Of a stretch of DNA of 64,000 nt, positions 38,798 through 48,937 are shown piece by piece (positions within the stretch are counted from its first letter, which is position 1; the number at the start of each line of letters is the position of its first letter). Under the pieces are notes generated by a model. That model made no database searches. It saw nothing but the letters and a program-made list of their open reading frames with translations, and had not been told where the DNA came from. This DNA comes from an uncultured Christensenella sp. (lineage in GTDB: Bacteria; Bacillota; Clostridia; Christensenellales; Borkfalkiaceae). A program made the translations under genes and the position numbers. The stretch spans positions 1 through 64,000 of the forward strand of contig CAJTUK010000007.1 in NCBI GenBank assembly GCA_910579525.1. Direction: 5' to 3'.

Positions 38798-41677
38798 ATG
38801 AAGAGAAAAGTCGCACTTTTAACCGCGGCGGCGCTGCTTTTGGGCATGACGCCGCTTGCGGGGTGCAGCAGGGGAAATTACGATTTCGAAGAAGTCGTAA
38901 AAGATTGGAGCGACGTTGAAGTTTCGTCGCAGGGCGGCGTAAATATTAAAGCCGAACGCGTTACCGCAACGGGGGATTCCGTTGCGGATAAGTTCGGTTA
39001 TGAAGGCGACGCCGTGCTTTTGGACGAGAATTCTACGGTTACGTACCGCGTAACCCTTGAAAAAGCCGATAAGCTCGCGTTTTATGCGGATTATTACATA
39101 CTTCACAACGGACTTTCCGACAGTGAGGTAACTGTTACCGTGAACGGAAATCCCGTTTCCGAGAGGTCTTCTTTAAAGGCGCTTTGGCGCAATGAATCGG
39201 AAGAATTCAAGACGGATTCTTTCGGCAACGAAATAGTGCCCACGCAACGGAAAATAGACGAGTGGACGGGGAGTTATCTTTACGAATACGATTTCGCAAC
39301 CGTTCTGCCGCCCGTCTACGACTTTAACGCGGGCGTAAACACAATTGAAATTGCCGTGAACGCGGGCGGCGAACTCCTTTTGGGCGAGCTTTATCTGCGT
39401 TCTGCGGTGTTACCCGACGATTATAAGACTTATGCGGCGTCTAACAATGGCGCGGCGTTCGGCAGGGGCTCGGATATAGCGGAGGCGGAGCATTATTACT
39501 ATAAAAATAATCTTTCCGTGGTGCCCGTTTCGAACTCGGCGGTCAACGTGACGCCTTACGACACATATTCGAATAAACTTAACGGAATTTCCGGCTTTGA
39601 CAGCCCCGAACAGATTTTGACTTATAAAATGACGGCGTCGGCGGACGGACTCTATAATATTTCCGTCAATTACAATAATTCCAACTCAAACCGCACCGTA
39701 TACGTGCAGGTTTTCGTGGACGGTGTAACGCCCTTCCGTGAGCTTTTGCGTTATCCGCTGGTTGAAAACGGCGGTTATTCAAGCCACACCTTCGGCAACG
39801 GAGAGGGGTTCTATTCGGTGTACCTCACAAAGGGCGAACACACGGTTTCGTTCAAGATAGACGGCAGTCTTTCTTACGGTTTGCAACGGATGATGAACTC
39901 TTCTATAGACAGCTTGAACGAGATATATCTCGACCTCAAACGTATTGCGGGCACCGTTTCGGACGGTAACCGCGAGTGGGATATAGAAAACGATTTCCCC
40001 GGCGTTGTTGAAAAGCTCGAAAACATTGCGCAAGGGCTCGACTTGATTTCGTCAGACCTGCGCAAGATAAACGGAACGGACGCGAACTATCAGGCGCTCA
40101 TCTATTTACAGACGGCGAGGCAGGCGATAAGCGGACTGTTGGGAGCGCCCAAATATATCCCCAACAAATACGCGCAGATTTCGGAGGGAAGCGGCTCGAT
40201 AGTGCAGACGCTTGCAAACGCGTTGAGCGATATAAAATCCACGGCGCTGGGGCTTGACAAGATAGTTTTACACCCTGCGGACGCGGAGAGCGAAATACCC
40301 GCGGCAAACGGTTGGGTGACTTTTTGGGAAGGAGTTAAAAAGTTTTTTTACAGCTTCGTTGCGGACTATTCAAACGTGACCGAAGATGAAAAAACCGTTC
40401 AGGTATGGGTTGCGCGTTCGAGGCAGTACGTAGACCTTATGCAACAGATGATGGACGCTTCCGACTTTAAGGAGCGTACGGGGTATAACGTTAAGTTCTC
40501 GATACTTGCGGACGAAGGAAAACTAATACTTTCGAACGCGGCAGGTATTGCTCCCGACTCGGTTATGGGCATAAGCAACTGGCTTCCTTACGAAATGGGA
40601 ATAAGAAACCTTGTTGTGGACTTGACGCAGTTCCCCGATTACGGCGAGGTTATTTCGAGATTTTCTTCCGGTGCGATGATTTCGCTTATAGCGGACGGTA
40701 TAGGGTTGGCTCTGCCCGAAACGCAGGACTTTTACGTAACTTTTTACAGAAAAGACGTTTTAAACAGATATAACATCGATTTGCCCGACACTTGGCAGGA
40801 AGTTTTGACAACGTTGCCCGTGTTGCAGAGGTACGGACTCAACTATTACATTCCGCTTTCGACCTCAACGGCTTCCAAGTCGATAATGACGACGGCGCCG
40901 TTTATATACCAGTACGGCGGGACGCTCTTCTCCGAGGACGGAACTTCGACTACGATATCCGACGAGAACAGTATGAACGCGATAAAGTTTATGACCGAGC
41001 TGTATACCCTTTACGGGTTGCCTCAACAGGTTTCGAACTTTTTTGACAGCTTCCGCAGCGGAAGCCTGCCCATAGGCGTTTCTACCTTTGAAACGTATTT
41101 GCGCCTTTCGATGGCGGCGCCCGAAATTTCCGGCAAGTGGGGCATAGCGCTCGCGCCCGGCGTGAGAAACGGGCAGGGCGTAGTGGAGAGATGGCAAACG
41201 GGAAGCGCGACGGCGATGACCCTTATAAAGAGCGGCGACGAAAAGAAGGACGCCGCAGGCTGGGAGCTTTTGAAGTGGTGGTCTTCGGCGGACGTTCAGA
41301 CGGAGTTCATGAACAGGCTGACGATGATATACGGCAAAAACTATATATGGAACAGCGCGAATAACGAGGCGTTTTCCAACTCCGTGGCGTTCACTACTGC
41401 AGACAAGAGAATTATAAGCGAGCAGTGGGAATGGATGAGGGAAATACCAAAAGTTCCCGGCTGGTATATGCTCGAACGCGAACTTTCGAACGCGTGGAAC
41501 AGCATAGTAATAGACGGTGAAAACACGCGTTCCGTAATAGAGAACGCCGTTACGACGATAGACAAGGAACTCAGACGCAAACTCACAGAATTCGGATATT
41601 TGGAAAACGGGAAAGTGGTTAAACCGTATAAGGTGACCACGCTGGAGTACGTTAATTCACTTAAAAACGGAGGTTGA
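38798..41677 (+). CDS. Solute-binding lipoprotein fused to carbohydrate-binding-like modules
   Basis: The product has 959 residues, twice the usual length. After a lipoprotein signal (PLAGC, Cys about 23) come two beta-sandwich modules (about 30-205 and 210-375; the second has TASADGLYNISVNYNNSNSN and KGEHTVSFKIDG, as in CBM6/35-like domains). A helical linker follows (about 380-535), then a complete CUT1 binding domain (about 535-930; WVARSRQYVDLMQQMM, YNIDLPDTWQEVL, LKWWSSADVQTEFM). The modules could hold a glucan chain near the transporter. It is followed directly by a permease gene, with the next start a few bases after its stop. Confidence 0.82.
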   Translation: MKRKVALLTAAALLLGMTPLAGCSRGNYDFEEVVKDWSDVEVSSQGGVNIKAERVTATGDSVADKFGYEGDAVLLDENSTVTYRVTLEKADKLAFYADYYILHNGLSDSEVTVTVNGNPVSERSSLKALWRNESEEFKTDSFGNEIVPTQRKIDEWTGSYLYEYDFATVLPPVYDFNAGVNTIEIAVNAGGELLLGELYLRSAVLPDDYKTYAASNNGAAFGRGSDIAEAEHYYYKNNLSVVPVSNSAVNVTPYDTYSNKLNGISGFDSPEQILTYKMTASADGLYNISVNYNNSNSNRTVYVQVFVDGVTPFRELLRYPLVENGGYSSHTFGNGEGFYSVYLTKGEHTVSFKIDGSLSYGLQRMMNSSIDSLNEIYLDLKRIAGTVSDGNREWDIENDFPGVVEKLENIAQGLDLISSDLRKINGTDANYQALIYLQTARQAISGLLGAPKYIPNKYAQISEGSGSIVQTLANALSDIKSTALGLDKIVLHPADAESEIPAANGWVTFWEGVKKFFYSFVADYSNVTEDEKTVQVWVARSRQYVDLMQQMMDASDFKERTGYNVKFSILADEGKLILSNAAGIAPDSVMGISNWLPYEMGIRNLVVDLTQFPDYGEVISRFSSGAMISLIADGIGLALPETQDFYVTFYRKDVLNRYNIDLPDTWQEVLTTLPVLQRYGLNYYIPLSTSTASKSIMTTAPFIYQYGGTLFSEDGTSTTISDENSMNAIKFMTELYTLYGLPQQVSNFFDSFRSGSLPIGVSTFETYLRLSMAAPEISGKWGIALAPGVRNGQGVVERWQTGSATAMTLIKSGDEKKDAAGWELLKWWSSADVQTEFMNRLTMIYGKNYIWNSANNEAFSNSVAFTTADKRIISEQWEWMREIPKVPGWYMLERELSNAWNSIVIDGENTRSVIENAVTTIDKELRRKLTEFGYLENGKVVKPYKVTTLEYVNSLKNGG

Positions 41678-41682
41678 ACGTT

Positions 41683-42714
41683 TTGAATAACTCTGAAGTT
41701 ATAAAAGGCTTGCCCGAAAACGTTGAGCCTTTGCCCGAAAAGCAAAATAAGGTTAAACGCAGGAAGGAAAAGCCCGAAAAAGAACCTATGAAAACCGTTA
41801 AACACCCCCAAAAGGAAAAGATAGGGGGGAAGATGGGAGTTTTCACAACGGTGATACTTCTGTTGCCGTATATGCTCGCCTTTATCGTGTTTATCGTTTT
41901 GCCCGTTATTCTGGCGGCGGTTTTGTCGTTTACCGATTTCAACAGTATAAGCGCGCCTTCGTTTACGGGATTCACCAACTATATAAGGCTGTTCACCGAG
42001 GACGAAGTGTTCATGCAGAAGGTTATTCCCAACACCTTGCTGTTTTCGGTAATAGCGGGCCCCGCGGGTTACTTTTTATCGTTTTTTCTCGCGTGGATGC
42101 TGGCGCAGATTCCAAAGGCGCCGCGCACGGTTCTCGCTCTTTGCCTTTACGCGCCGTCGCTGACCGCGGGCGTTGCGATGCAAGTGGTTTGGACTGCGAT
42201 ATTCAGCGGCGACCCCAACGGTTATTTGAACGCCATACTCTTAAAACTCGGAGTTATAAGCGAGGCGGTGCAGTGGTTGCAGAGCGGCGACTATCTCATG
42301 CCGATAATGATACTTGTGACCATTTGGTCGAGTATGGGTATAGGCTTCCTGTCTATGCTCTCCGGTATTCTCAACATAGACCCGCAGCTCTATGAGGCGG
42401 CTTATATGGACGGAATGAAAAACCGCTTTCAGGAAATTATTCACGTTACAATGCCTTCGATAAAGCCGCAGATGCTTTTCGGCGCGGTAATGGCGGTGGT
42501 GAATACCTTTCAGGCGGGCGCGATAGGCGTGGAGCTTTCGGGCTCCAACCCGACGCCGAACTATAACGGTCAGCTTATTATAAACCATATTCAGGACTAC
42601 GGTTATATAAGGTACGAAATGGGTTATGCGGCGGCTATCTCGGTAGTGTTGCTGTTGATAATTTATATAATAAGCAAGGTTATAGGCAAGCTGCTCAACA
42701 GCAAAGACGAATAA
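41683..42714 (+). CDS. CUT1 sugar ABC permease (MalF type), first pair
   Basis: The product has 343 residues starting at TTG 41683, chosen because CGGAGG stands 10 nt upstream; a TTG overlapping the previous stop has only 1 nt of spacing. A charged tail (about 1-50) is followed by six membrane helices and the EAA loop with YEAAYMDGMKNRFQEIIHVTMP (about 240). It pairs with the next permease to form the channel, driven by the shared ATPase encoded at 52812. Confidence 0.9.
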   Translation: MNNSEVIKGLPENVEPLPEKQNKVKRRKEKPEKEPMKTVKHPQKEKIGGKMGVFTTVILLLPYMLAFIVFIVLPVILAAVLSFTDFNSISAPSFTGFTNYIRLFTEDEVFMQKVIPNTLLFSVIAGPAGYFLSFFLAWMLAQIPKAPRTVLALCLYAPSLTAGVAMQVVWTAIFSGDPNGYLNAILLKLGVISEAVQWLQSGDYLMPIMILVTIWSSMGIGFLSMLSGILNIDPQLYEAAYMDGMKNRFQEIIHVTMPSIKPQMLFGAVMAVVNTFQAGAIGVELSGSNPTPNYNGQLIINHIQDYGYIRYEMGYAAAISVVLLLIIYIISKVIGKLLNSKDE

Positions 42715-42732
42715 TTACGGCAGGTTAAAATT

Positions 42733-43605
42733 ATGGCTTCCTTTCAAGGTAAAAAAATAAACCCGAAAAGATTTCACGTAAGTCAGCTGAAATTCTACGT
42801 ATTTTTGCTGCCTTTGGCTATCTTTATGGTTTTGCCGATAATTTATATATTCAGCACGGCGTTCAAACCCGCGGAAGAGTTGTTCAAGTTCCCCCCGAGC
42901 TTTTTTGTGGTTAACCCCACGTGGGAGAACTTTAAGTCGCTTTTCGAGCTTATGGCGGGGACGTCGGTACCCGCTACGAGGTACCTTTTCAACTCGGTTA
43001 TAGTTACCGTGCTGACTATGTTCATAAGCATATTCCTCTCCGTTTCGGCGGGATACGTTTTGAGCAAAAAGAAATTTAAAGGGCAGAAATTATTATTTGA
43101 AATAAACACGCTGGCGCTCATGTTCGTGCCCATAGCCGTGACCATTCCCAGATTTATTATAATAGTGAATTTAGGACTCACGGACAGGTTTATTTCGAAC
43201 ATACTCCCTATCGTAGCGATGCCCGTGGGACTGTTTCTTATTAAGCAATTTATAGATCAGGTGCCCAATGCTCTGTTGGAGGCGGCGCGCATGGACGGCG
43301 CGAACGAGTGGCAGATTCTGACGAAGATAATAATACCTTCTGTAAGACCTGCTATTGCCACGGTGGCTATAATGTCTTTCCAGTCGGCGTGGGGCAACGT
43401 GGAGGCTTCGGTCTACTATATCAACAACGAGAGTTTGAAGACTTTCGCCTACTATATCACGACGTTTTCGTCGGCTTCGACTTCTTCTATAACGCAGGGC
43501 GTCACGGCGGCGAGCGCGCTGATAATGTTCGTGCCCAACCTCGTTATATTCATAGTTATGCAGAGTAAGGTTATGGACACCATGGCTCACTCGGGTATCA
43601 AGTAA
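42733..43605 (+). CDS. CUT1 sugar ABC permease (MalG type), first pair
   Basis: The product has 290 residues, about six membrane helices, and the EAA loop LLEAARMDGANEWQILTKII (about 183-202) near the C-terminal third. It lies 18 bp after the MalF-type gene. GGCAGG precedes the ATG. Together they form the first of two membrane pairs in this locus. Confidence 0.92.
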   Translation: MASFQGKKINPKRFHVSQLKFYVFLLPLAIFMVLPIIYIFSTAFKPAEELFKFPPSFFVVNPTWENFKSLFELMAGTSVPATRYLFNSVIVTVLTMFISIFLSVSAGYVLSKKKFKGQKLLFEINTLALMFVPIAVTIPRFIIIVNLGLTDRFISNILPIVAMPVGLFLIKQFIDQVPNALLEAARMDGANEWQILTKIIIPSVRPAIATVAIMSFQSAWGNVEASVYYINNESLKTFAYYITTFSSASTSSITQGVTAASALIMFVPNLVIFIVMQSKVMDTMAHSGIK

Positions 43606-43628
43606 AACGCGTTTACACGGAGCGGATT

Positions 43629-45746
43629 ATGAAAAAGAACGTAAAAAAATTAATCTTATCTTTGATAGCCGCGTTTCTTGCTCTGGCTTCGGCGGTGCTG
43701 TTTTTCTGTGATTTCAGTTCGCAGCCCGCAATGGCGGCAGGCACGCCCGTTACGGATAATTCCTTTTCGGTACCCTACGAAACGTTGACTCTGGGACCCA
43801 ACGGCGCGCTCGTGCCCACGCAGACCGCGTACGTGCCGTCGGGCAGAATATCGCTTTCGTCGAGTACTTACGGTGCGCTGTCGTCGCCCGAAGATATGAT
43901 TATAGATAAGCAATCGAACCGCATATATATCGCGGATACGGGCAAAGGACGCGTGATTGCGACCGATATGCAGGGAGAAGTGACCGCAGTTATAGGCGAC
44001 GGCGTCCTCAAACAGCCGACCGGGCTTGCCGTAGGCGGCGGAAACCTGTTTGTATGCGATAAGGAAAACAAACTCGTTTATATATACGACTGCGAGACGT
44101 TCGAGCTTGTAAACACGATAGATAGACCCGATAACCCGCTGGTTGGCGCGAATACGCCTTACGTTCCCGTAAAGATAACGGTTGACAGCCGCGGAAATAT
44201 GTATATCGTTTCCGAAGGTTGCGTGAGCGGACTCATGCAGATAAATGCGGAAGGCGAGTTTGTGGGATACGTAGGCGCGAACGAAACACCCGCTTCGTTT
44301 TTGTCGGTATTGCAAAAGATATTCTTTTCCGAAGAACAACAAAACGCGTTTTTACAGACGCCTAAAAGTCCGACCAACGTTGCCATAGACGACAGGGGAT
44401 TAGTTTATACGATAACGAACAACGCTTCGAGCGGGTCGGTTAAAAAACTTAACACGATGGGCAACGGCATAATGTCGCCCTCGATGAACTTCTCCGATAC
44501 TACCGCCGCTTCGGTGGACAGTTCGGAAAATATCTTTACGGTTCAGTCTAATATACGGGACGGCTCTTACGTTACCGTGTTCGACAGCGAAGGAAATCTT
44601 TTGTTCCGATTCGGAGGAGCCGACGGGTACGAGAGATTCGGTTCGCTCGCTAATCCCGTGGCGGTCGGTACGCCGGATGACGGCAGGGTTATGGTGCTCG
44701 ATAAGAACTATTCTATGGTTATTATATACGAGCGCACCGACTTTGCGAATTTGGTTTTCGGCGCGGTGGATTACTATAAAGACGGGCTTTATCTCGAAGG
44801 CGAGGGAATGTGGAACGAAGTTCTGCGCTACAACAGCAACTTTATATTGGCATATAAGGCGCTTGCCCGCGCGAATATGAAGAGGAGCGATTACGGAACG
44901 GCGTTGAGTCAGTTCAAATACGCGGAGGACAGAACGGGGTATTCGGAAGCTTTTTGGCAGATAAGAAACGAATGGCTCGAAAACAACCTGTTGTGGGTTA
45001 TTATAGTAGCTCTGGTTATAGTTGCCGCAGTAATAGTAATAAAGATTTTAAACAAGCGCAAACCCAAACTGTTCGTACCCATTAAAAAGGGAATCGCGAA
45101 GGTGGAGGACGCGCACGTTAAAAACGTTTATTTCTTTAAAGAATTCAAACATGCAAAGAGGTTTATGCGTTCCACGCAAGACGCCGTTTACGAGGTGAAA
45201 TATCACGGAAAGGCGAGCGTGTGGACGGCGGCGATACTGTTTGTGTGGTTCGTGGTGTTGCAGATTCTGGGCGTGGTTACGAAGGGTTATCTGTTCAATT
45301 CGGCAACGGTTTACAATACGAACGGCTGGAACATGGTTCTGGTGACGATAGGCGTGTTTATAGCGCTGGTGCTGTGCAACTACTTCGTAAGTACGGTTAC
45401 GGACGGCGACGGAAAACTGTTGCACTGCTTTATATGCTTTATGTACGCGCTGTCGCCTTACCTCGTAATGGCGTTGCCCGTTTACCTTTTGAGCAACGTT
45501 TTAACGTTTAACGAATCGGTTATTTACACTTTCTGCGAGATAGTGATGTACGGTTGGAGCGGAATTTGCCTGTTCCGCGCGATAATGGAACTGCACGACT
45601 ATTCGTTCGGCAAGACCGTTAAAAACATACTTCTTACCGTGTTCGCGTTTGCTATGGCGCTGCTGTTTATAATAGTTTTGCGCATGCTCTTCGCGCAGTT
45701 GTTCGGCTATACGGGTTCGATATTAGGGGAGGTGTTCGGCAGATGA
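43629..45746 (+). CDS. NHL beta-propeller / YIP1-type membrane protein
   Basis: The product has 705 residues. A signal peptide (cleavage near AMAAG, about 37) is followed by NHL-type propeller repeats (about 80-385: PEDMIIDKQSNRIYIADTGKGR, PTGLAVGGGNLFVCDKENK, PTNVAIDDRGLVYTI). A short TPR-like helix pair comes next (about 390-450), then one membrane segment (about 458-480) and a YIP1-like domain with four to five helices (about 530-705). Such NHL-YIP1 proteins occur in sugar transporter clusters of Bacillota beside DUF5696 genes; the role is unknown. The propeller should lie outside the cell. The next start overlaps its stop as ATGA. Confidence 0.75.
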   Translation: MKKNVKKLILSLIAAFLALASAVLFFCDFSSQPAMAAGTPVTDNSFSVPYETLTLGPNGALVPTQTAYVPSGRISLSSSTYGALSSPEDMIIDKQSNRIYIADTGKGRVIATDMQGEVTAVIGDGVLKQPTGLAVGGGNLFVCDKENKLVYIYDCETFELVNTIDRPDNPLVGANTPYVPVKITVDSRGNMYIVSEGCVSGLMQINAEGEFVGYVGANETPASFLSVLQKIFFSEEQQNAFLQTPKSPTNVAIDDRGLVYTITNNASSGSVKKLNTMGNGIMSPSMNFSDTTAASVDSSENIFTVQSNIRDGSYVTVFDSEGNLLFRFGGADGYERFGSLANPVAVGTPDDGRVMVLDKNYSMVIIYERTDFANLVFGAVDYYKDGLYLEGEGMWNEVLRYNSNFILAYKALARANMKRSDYGTALSQFKYAEDRTGYSEAFWQIRNEWLENNLLWVIIVALVIVAAVIVIKILNKRKPKLFVPIKKGIAKVEDAHVKNVYFFKEFKHAKRFMRSTQDAVYEVKYHGKASVWTAAILFVWFVVLQILGVVTKGYLFNSATVYNTNGWNMVLVTIGVFIALVLCNYFVSTVTDGDGKLLHCFICFMYALSPYLVMALPVYLLSNVLTFNESVIYTFCEIVMYGWSGICLFRAIMELHDYSFGKTVKNILLTVFAFAMALLFIIVLRMLFAQLFGYTGSILGEVFGR

Positions 45747-47893
45747 TAGGCGGTAAAATAAAAATAGCCGTTGCGGCCGTGCTTGCGGGCACGCTGATAA
45801 CGGGAAACGCCGTGCTTGCGACAACGCTTCCGCTTGACGGCGGTGAGGGCGGCGAAGGAACCGGAAGCGGCGTTTATACGCTGGAAACGGGCGGCTCGAC
45901 GCTCAACGTCGACACCGAAACGCTCAACCTCACGGTTACGAGAGGGAACAGAACGTGGTATTCGGGCAAAAGATATTCCGAAAACGACGGCTTGAACAAC
46001 CTTTGGGCGAGCAAGCTGACGGACGGCGTGACGGTAGGATACAGAAGAATGAACACGCTGAACGCATACGAACGTTCGTTGAGTTCGCTCAATCCAAAAA
46101 TAAACTTTACCGAGAGGGCTGACGGGTTTGACGCGAGAATAAACTGCCGCACGATATCGGTAGTGTTTACGATGCAGGTGCGCCTCAACGCAAACAAACT
46201 CACGGTTAAAGTGCCGTTCGACTCTATAACGGAGAACAACTCCGAAGATTACAAACTGGAATATTTGTTGATTTATCCGTTTTTCGACAGCAGTTATTCG
46301 CAGACGGAGGGCGGCATACTCGTGCCGGACGGCAGCGGCGCGGTTATGGACCTGTCGGTTAAAACCGTGGCTAAACAGCCGTATTCGGCAAGGGTGTACG
46401 GCAACGATTACGGAATTTCGTTCCCGCAGGTTACGGTAAACGCGCCCGAAACGGCGACGATGCCCGTGTTTGCGACAATGTACCCCGACGGCGGCACGAT
46501 GTTCACGGCGGACAGCGGGGCGGAGTACTGCTCTATAAACGCCTCGGTCAGTTCTATAACGACAAATTACAATTTTGCTAATTTTAACTGGATTTACCGC
46601 GAACCTTACGTTAAATATTACGAAAGTTCGGGGACTGACGGTAAGAGTTACGTAACGTTTCAGGAAGATATGAACAAGTTCGACCTTGTTCAGACTATGA
46701 CTCTTATCGAGGGCGAATGCGGGGTTTCGGAAATTGCCGAAGAATACCGCAAGACGGTGGATTTTAAAGGCGTTTCGCAAACGGGCGCCGCGGGATTGAG
46801 ATTGCAGTTCCTTATGGCCGAAAACAAGAAGGGAATGTTCGGCAACGAAGTGGTAACGATGACCGGCTCTTCCTATATAGAGAGCGTAGCCGAGGAAGCG
46901 GGCGCTTACTGCGATAACCTTTCGGTTTCGGTTCTGGGCTATACCAAGGGCGGGCTGAATAACTCTTATCCCAATCATTTCCCCATAGACCGAGGTTCGG
47001 GCGGCGACCGCGGATACAGGAGCCTTTCTGAAAAGCTATCTTCGGCGGGGATAAAGTTCTCTTTTACGACCGACTTTATAAAGGCTTATATGGGCGCGGG
47101 AGTGGACGAAAGGAGCCTTGCGCTCAACATATCCAACCAGTTCACCGTGCTTGACGATAACCGTTCGGGATCTACGGCGAAGTTCCGCCTCGTAAACCCC
47201 GACGACGCCGCGGAGAGAATAAAAAACGATATGAATACGGTTAAGAACTTTAACGCGGGCGCGGATTACGCTTCGATAGGTTCGCTGCTGTATTCGGGAT
47301 ACAAAAACAGGGATTACGATCGCGCTTACGCCGCGGATAAGTTCCGCGAAGCGGTGGCTTCGGCGGGAACGACCGCCAACATAGTTAAACCGAACGCGTA
47401 TATGTGGAGCGTTTGCGACTCTTATCTGGACGCGCCGATAGCTTCGAGCGGGTTTATGATAGAGACGGAAAGCGTGCCGTTTTTGCAGATGGTGGTTTCC
47501 GGAAAGATGCCGCTTTACAGTTCGGCGGTTAACCTCAATTATACGGGCGACGACCTGATTTTGAGATTGACGGACTATAACGTTTATCCTACTTTCCTGC
47601 TTACGGAAAAGGACGCTACGGAGCTTTACGGCACGAACAGTTCGGGGGTTTTCACCTCGTCGTACAGCATATGGAAAGATACGGTAAAAGAGGTATACTC
47701 CCGCGTGAACGGCGTTCTTTCGCAGGTTGCGGGGAGCGCGATGGTTAAGAGATACGAGGCGGCGGACGGGGTGTTCGTAACTGAGTACTCAAACGGCAAA
47801 AAGGTAGTTGTAAACTACGGCGGTTCCGGTTTCGAATCGGACGGTATGAAGGTTGCCGCAAAATCGGCGGCGGCGTTCGATATTACCCGATAA
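45743..47893 (+). CDS. DUF5696-type secreted protein, possibly a glycosidase-like fold
   Basis: The product has 716 residues with an N-terminal signal peptide (cleavage near VLAT, about 27). The first half looks beta-sandwich-like with YPFFDSSYSQTEGGILVPDGSGAVMDLS (about 178-205). The second half (about 350-650) has an alternating alpha/beta pattern like a TIM barrel (LSVSVLGYTKGGLNN, LSSAGIKFSFTTDFIKAY, PNAYMWSVCDSYLDAPIASS). I assign DUF5696 from memory of similar proteins next to YIP1 and CUT1 genes. No catalytic pair can be named with confidence. ATGA overlap with the NHL-YIP1 gene suggests a working pair. Confidence 0.65.
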   Translation: MIGGKIKIAVAAVLAGTLITGNAVLATTLPLDGGEGGEGTGSGVYTLETGGSTLNVDTETLNLTVTRGNRTWYSGKRYSENDGLNNLWASKLTDGVTVGYRRMNTLNAYERSLSSLNPKINFTERADGFDARINCRTISVVFTMQVRLNANKLTVKVPFDSITENNSEDYKLEYLLIYPFFDSSYSQTEGGILVPDGSGAVMDLSVKTVAKQPYSARVYGNDYGISFPQVTVNAPETATMPVFATMYPDGGTMFTADSGAEYCSINASVSSITTNYNFANFNWIYREPYVKYYESSGTDGKSYVTFQEDMNKFDLVQTMTLIEGECGVSEIAEEYRKTVDFKGVSQTGAAGLRLQFLMAENKKGMFGNEVVTMTGSSYIESVAEEAGAYCDNLSVSVLGYTKGGLNNSYPNHFPIDRGSGGDRGYRSLSEKLSSAGIKFSFTTDFIKAYMGAGVDERSLALNISNQFTVLDDNRSGSTAKFRLVNPDDAAERIKNDMNTVKNFNAGADYASIGSLLYSGYKNRDYDRAYAADKFREAVASAGTTANIVKPNAYMWSVCDSYLDAPIASSGFMIETESVPFLQMVVSGKMPLYSSAVNLNYTGDDLILRLTDYNVYPTFLLTEKDATELYGTNSSGVFTSSYSIWKDTVKEVYSRVNGVLSQVAGSAMVKRYEAADGVFVTEYSNGKKVVVNYGGSGFESDGMKVAAKSAAAFDITR

Positions 47894-47911
47894 CGGGGTT
47901 TTACTGAAAAT

Positions 47912-48937
47912 ATGAAAAAAGACATAGAAAAAGAAAACTTAACCGTTTTGACCGACGGACCCGCTGCGGCGGAAGCCGCGACCGCGGAATGTGCGCTTGC
48001 GCCCGAGGGAAGTGCGGAAAACAAGCCCAAAGACAAGAAGGACGGAAAGGCTTACAGATTTTTCCATTCCGAAATGTTTGCGGGATATCTTTTCCTGCTG
48101 CCGTGGCTGATTGGCTTTTGCGCGTTCGTTGCGTACCCCATTATACAGACGCTGATTTTCAGTTTCGGTGACGTGGAGATACGCCCCGGTGAAATAAACA
48201 CTACGTTTATAGGGTTTGACAACTACGCCAAAGCACTGTTGAAGGACAGTAATTTTACGAAGGCGTTGGGCGACTACGCTACGGAAATTATACTTTACGT
48301 TCCCGTTATTACGGTGATTTCGCTGATACTTGCAATGCTTTTGAACAGCAAGCTCAAGGGCACGGGGTTTTTCAGAACGGTTTTCTTTTTCCCCGTAATA
48401 ATAACGAGCGGACCGGTTATAAAGATGTTCATTGACCAAGGGGTTGCGTCTTTCCCGGGAATCGAAGACCTTATAGATTTTAAGCAACTTGCCGAAACTC
48501 TTCCGCAATTTTTGGTGGACGCGCTGCAATTCCTCACTTCCGAATTCATTATGATTTTATGGTTTTCGGGAATTCAGATTCTCGTGTTTATGACGGGATT
48601 GCAGAAGATGGACAAAAGTATGTACGAGGCGGCGAAGATAGACGGCGCAACCAAGTGGGAAATGTTCTGGAAGATAACCCTTCCCGCGCTTAACCCCACG
48701 ATAGTTTTGAACGTTGTGTTCACGGTGGTTATGCAGTCTATATTCTCGCTCAACCCCATAATAACGAAGATACAGACGGATATGAACGCGACGGACGGCT
48801 CCGGCGGATACGGATACGCTTCCGCAATGGCGTGGATTTACTTTATTGTGATGCTTCTTATTCTGGGGCTTGCGGTGCTTATATTCAAGAAACACGAAAA
48901 GAGGGAAATACGGGTAAGGAGGTTGAAACGGGCATGA
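47912..48937 (+). CDS. CUT1 sugar ABC permease (MalF type), second pair
   Basis: The product has 341 residues: an acidic N-terminal tail (about 1-55), six membrane helices and the EAA loop MYEAAKIDGATKWEMFWKIT LP (about 230-252). Its stop overlaps the ATG of the second MalG-type gene (ATGA). The pair duplicates the function encoded at 41683-43605, so the locus has two membrane channels and two binding proteins. Confidence 0.9.
   Translation: MKKDIEKENLTVLTDGPAAAEAATAECALAPEGSAENKPKDKKDGKAYRFFHSEMFAGYLFLLPWLIGFCAFVAYPIIQTLIFSFGDVEIRPGEINTTFIGFDNYAKALLKDSNFTKALGDYATEIILYVPVITVISLILAMLLNSKLKGTGFFRTVFFFPVIITSGPVIKMFIDQGVASFPGIEDLIDFKQLAETLPQFLVDALQFLTSEFIMILWFSGIQILVFMTGLQKMDKSMYEAAKIDGATKWEMFWKITLPALNPTIVLNVVFTVVMQSIFSLNPIITKIQTDMNATDGSGGYGYASAMAWIYFIVMLLILGLAVLIFKKHEKREIRVRRLKRA

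Noticed and set aside
46046..46978. Long antisense frame across the DUF5696-type gene
   Set aside because: It is rich in Arg/His/Val/Tyr, without start signals, and mirrors codon bias of the sense gene.
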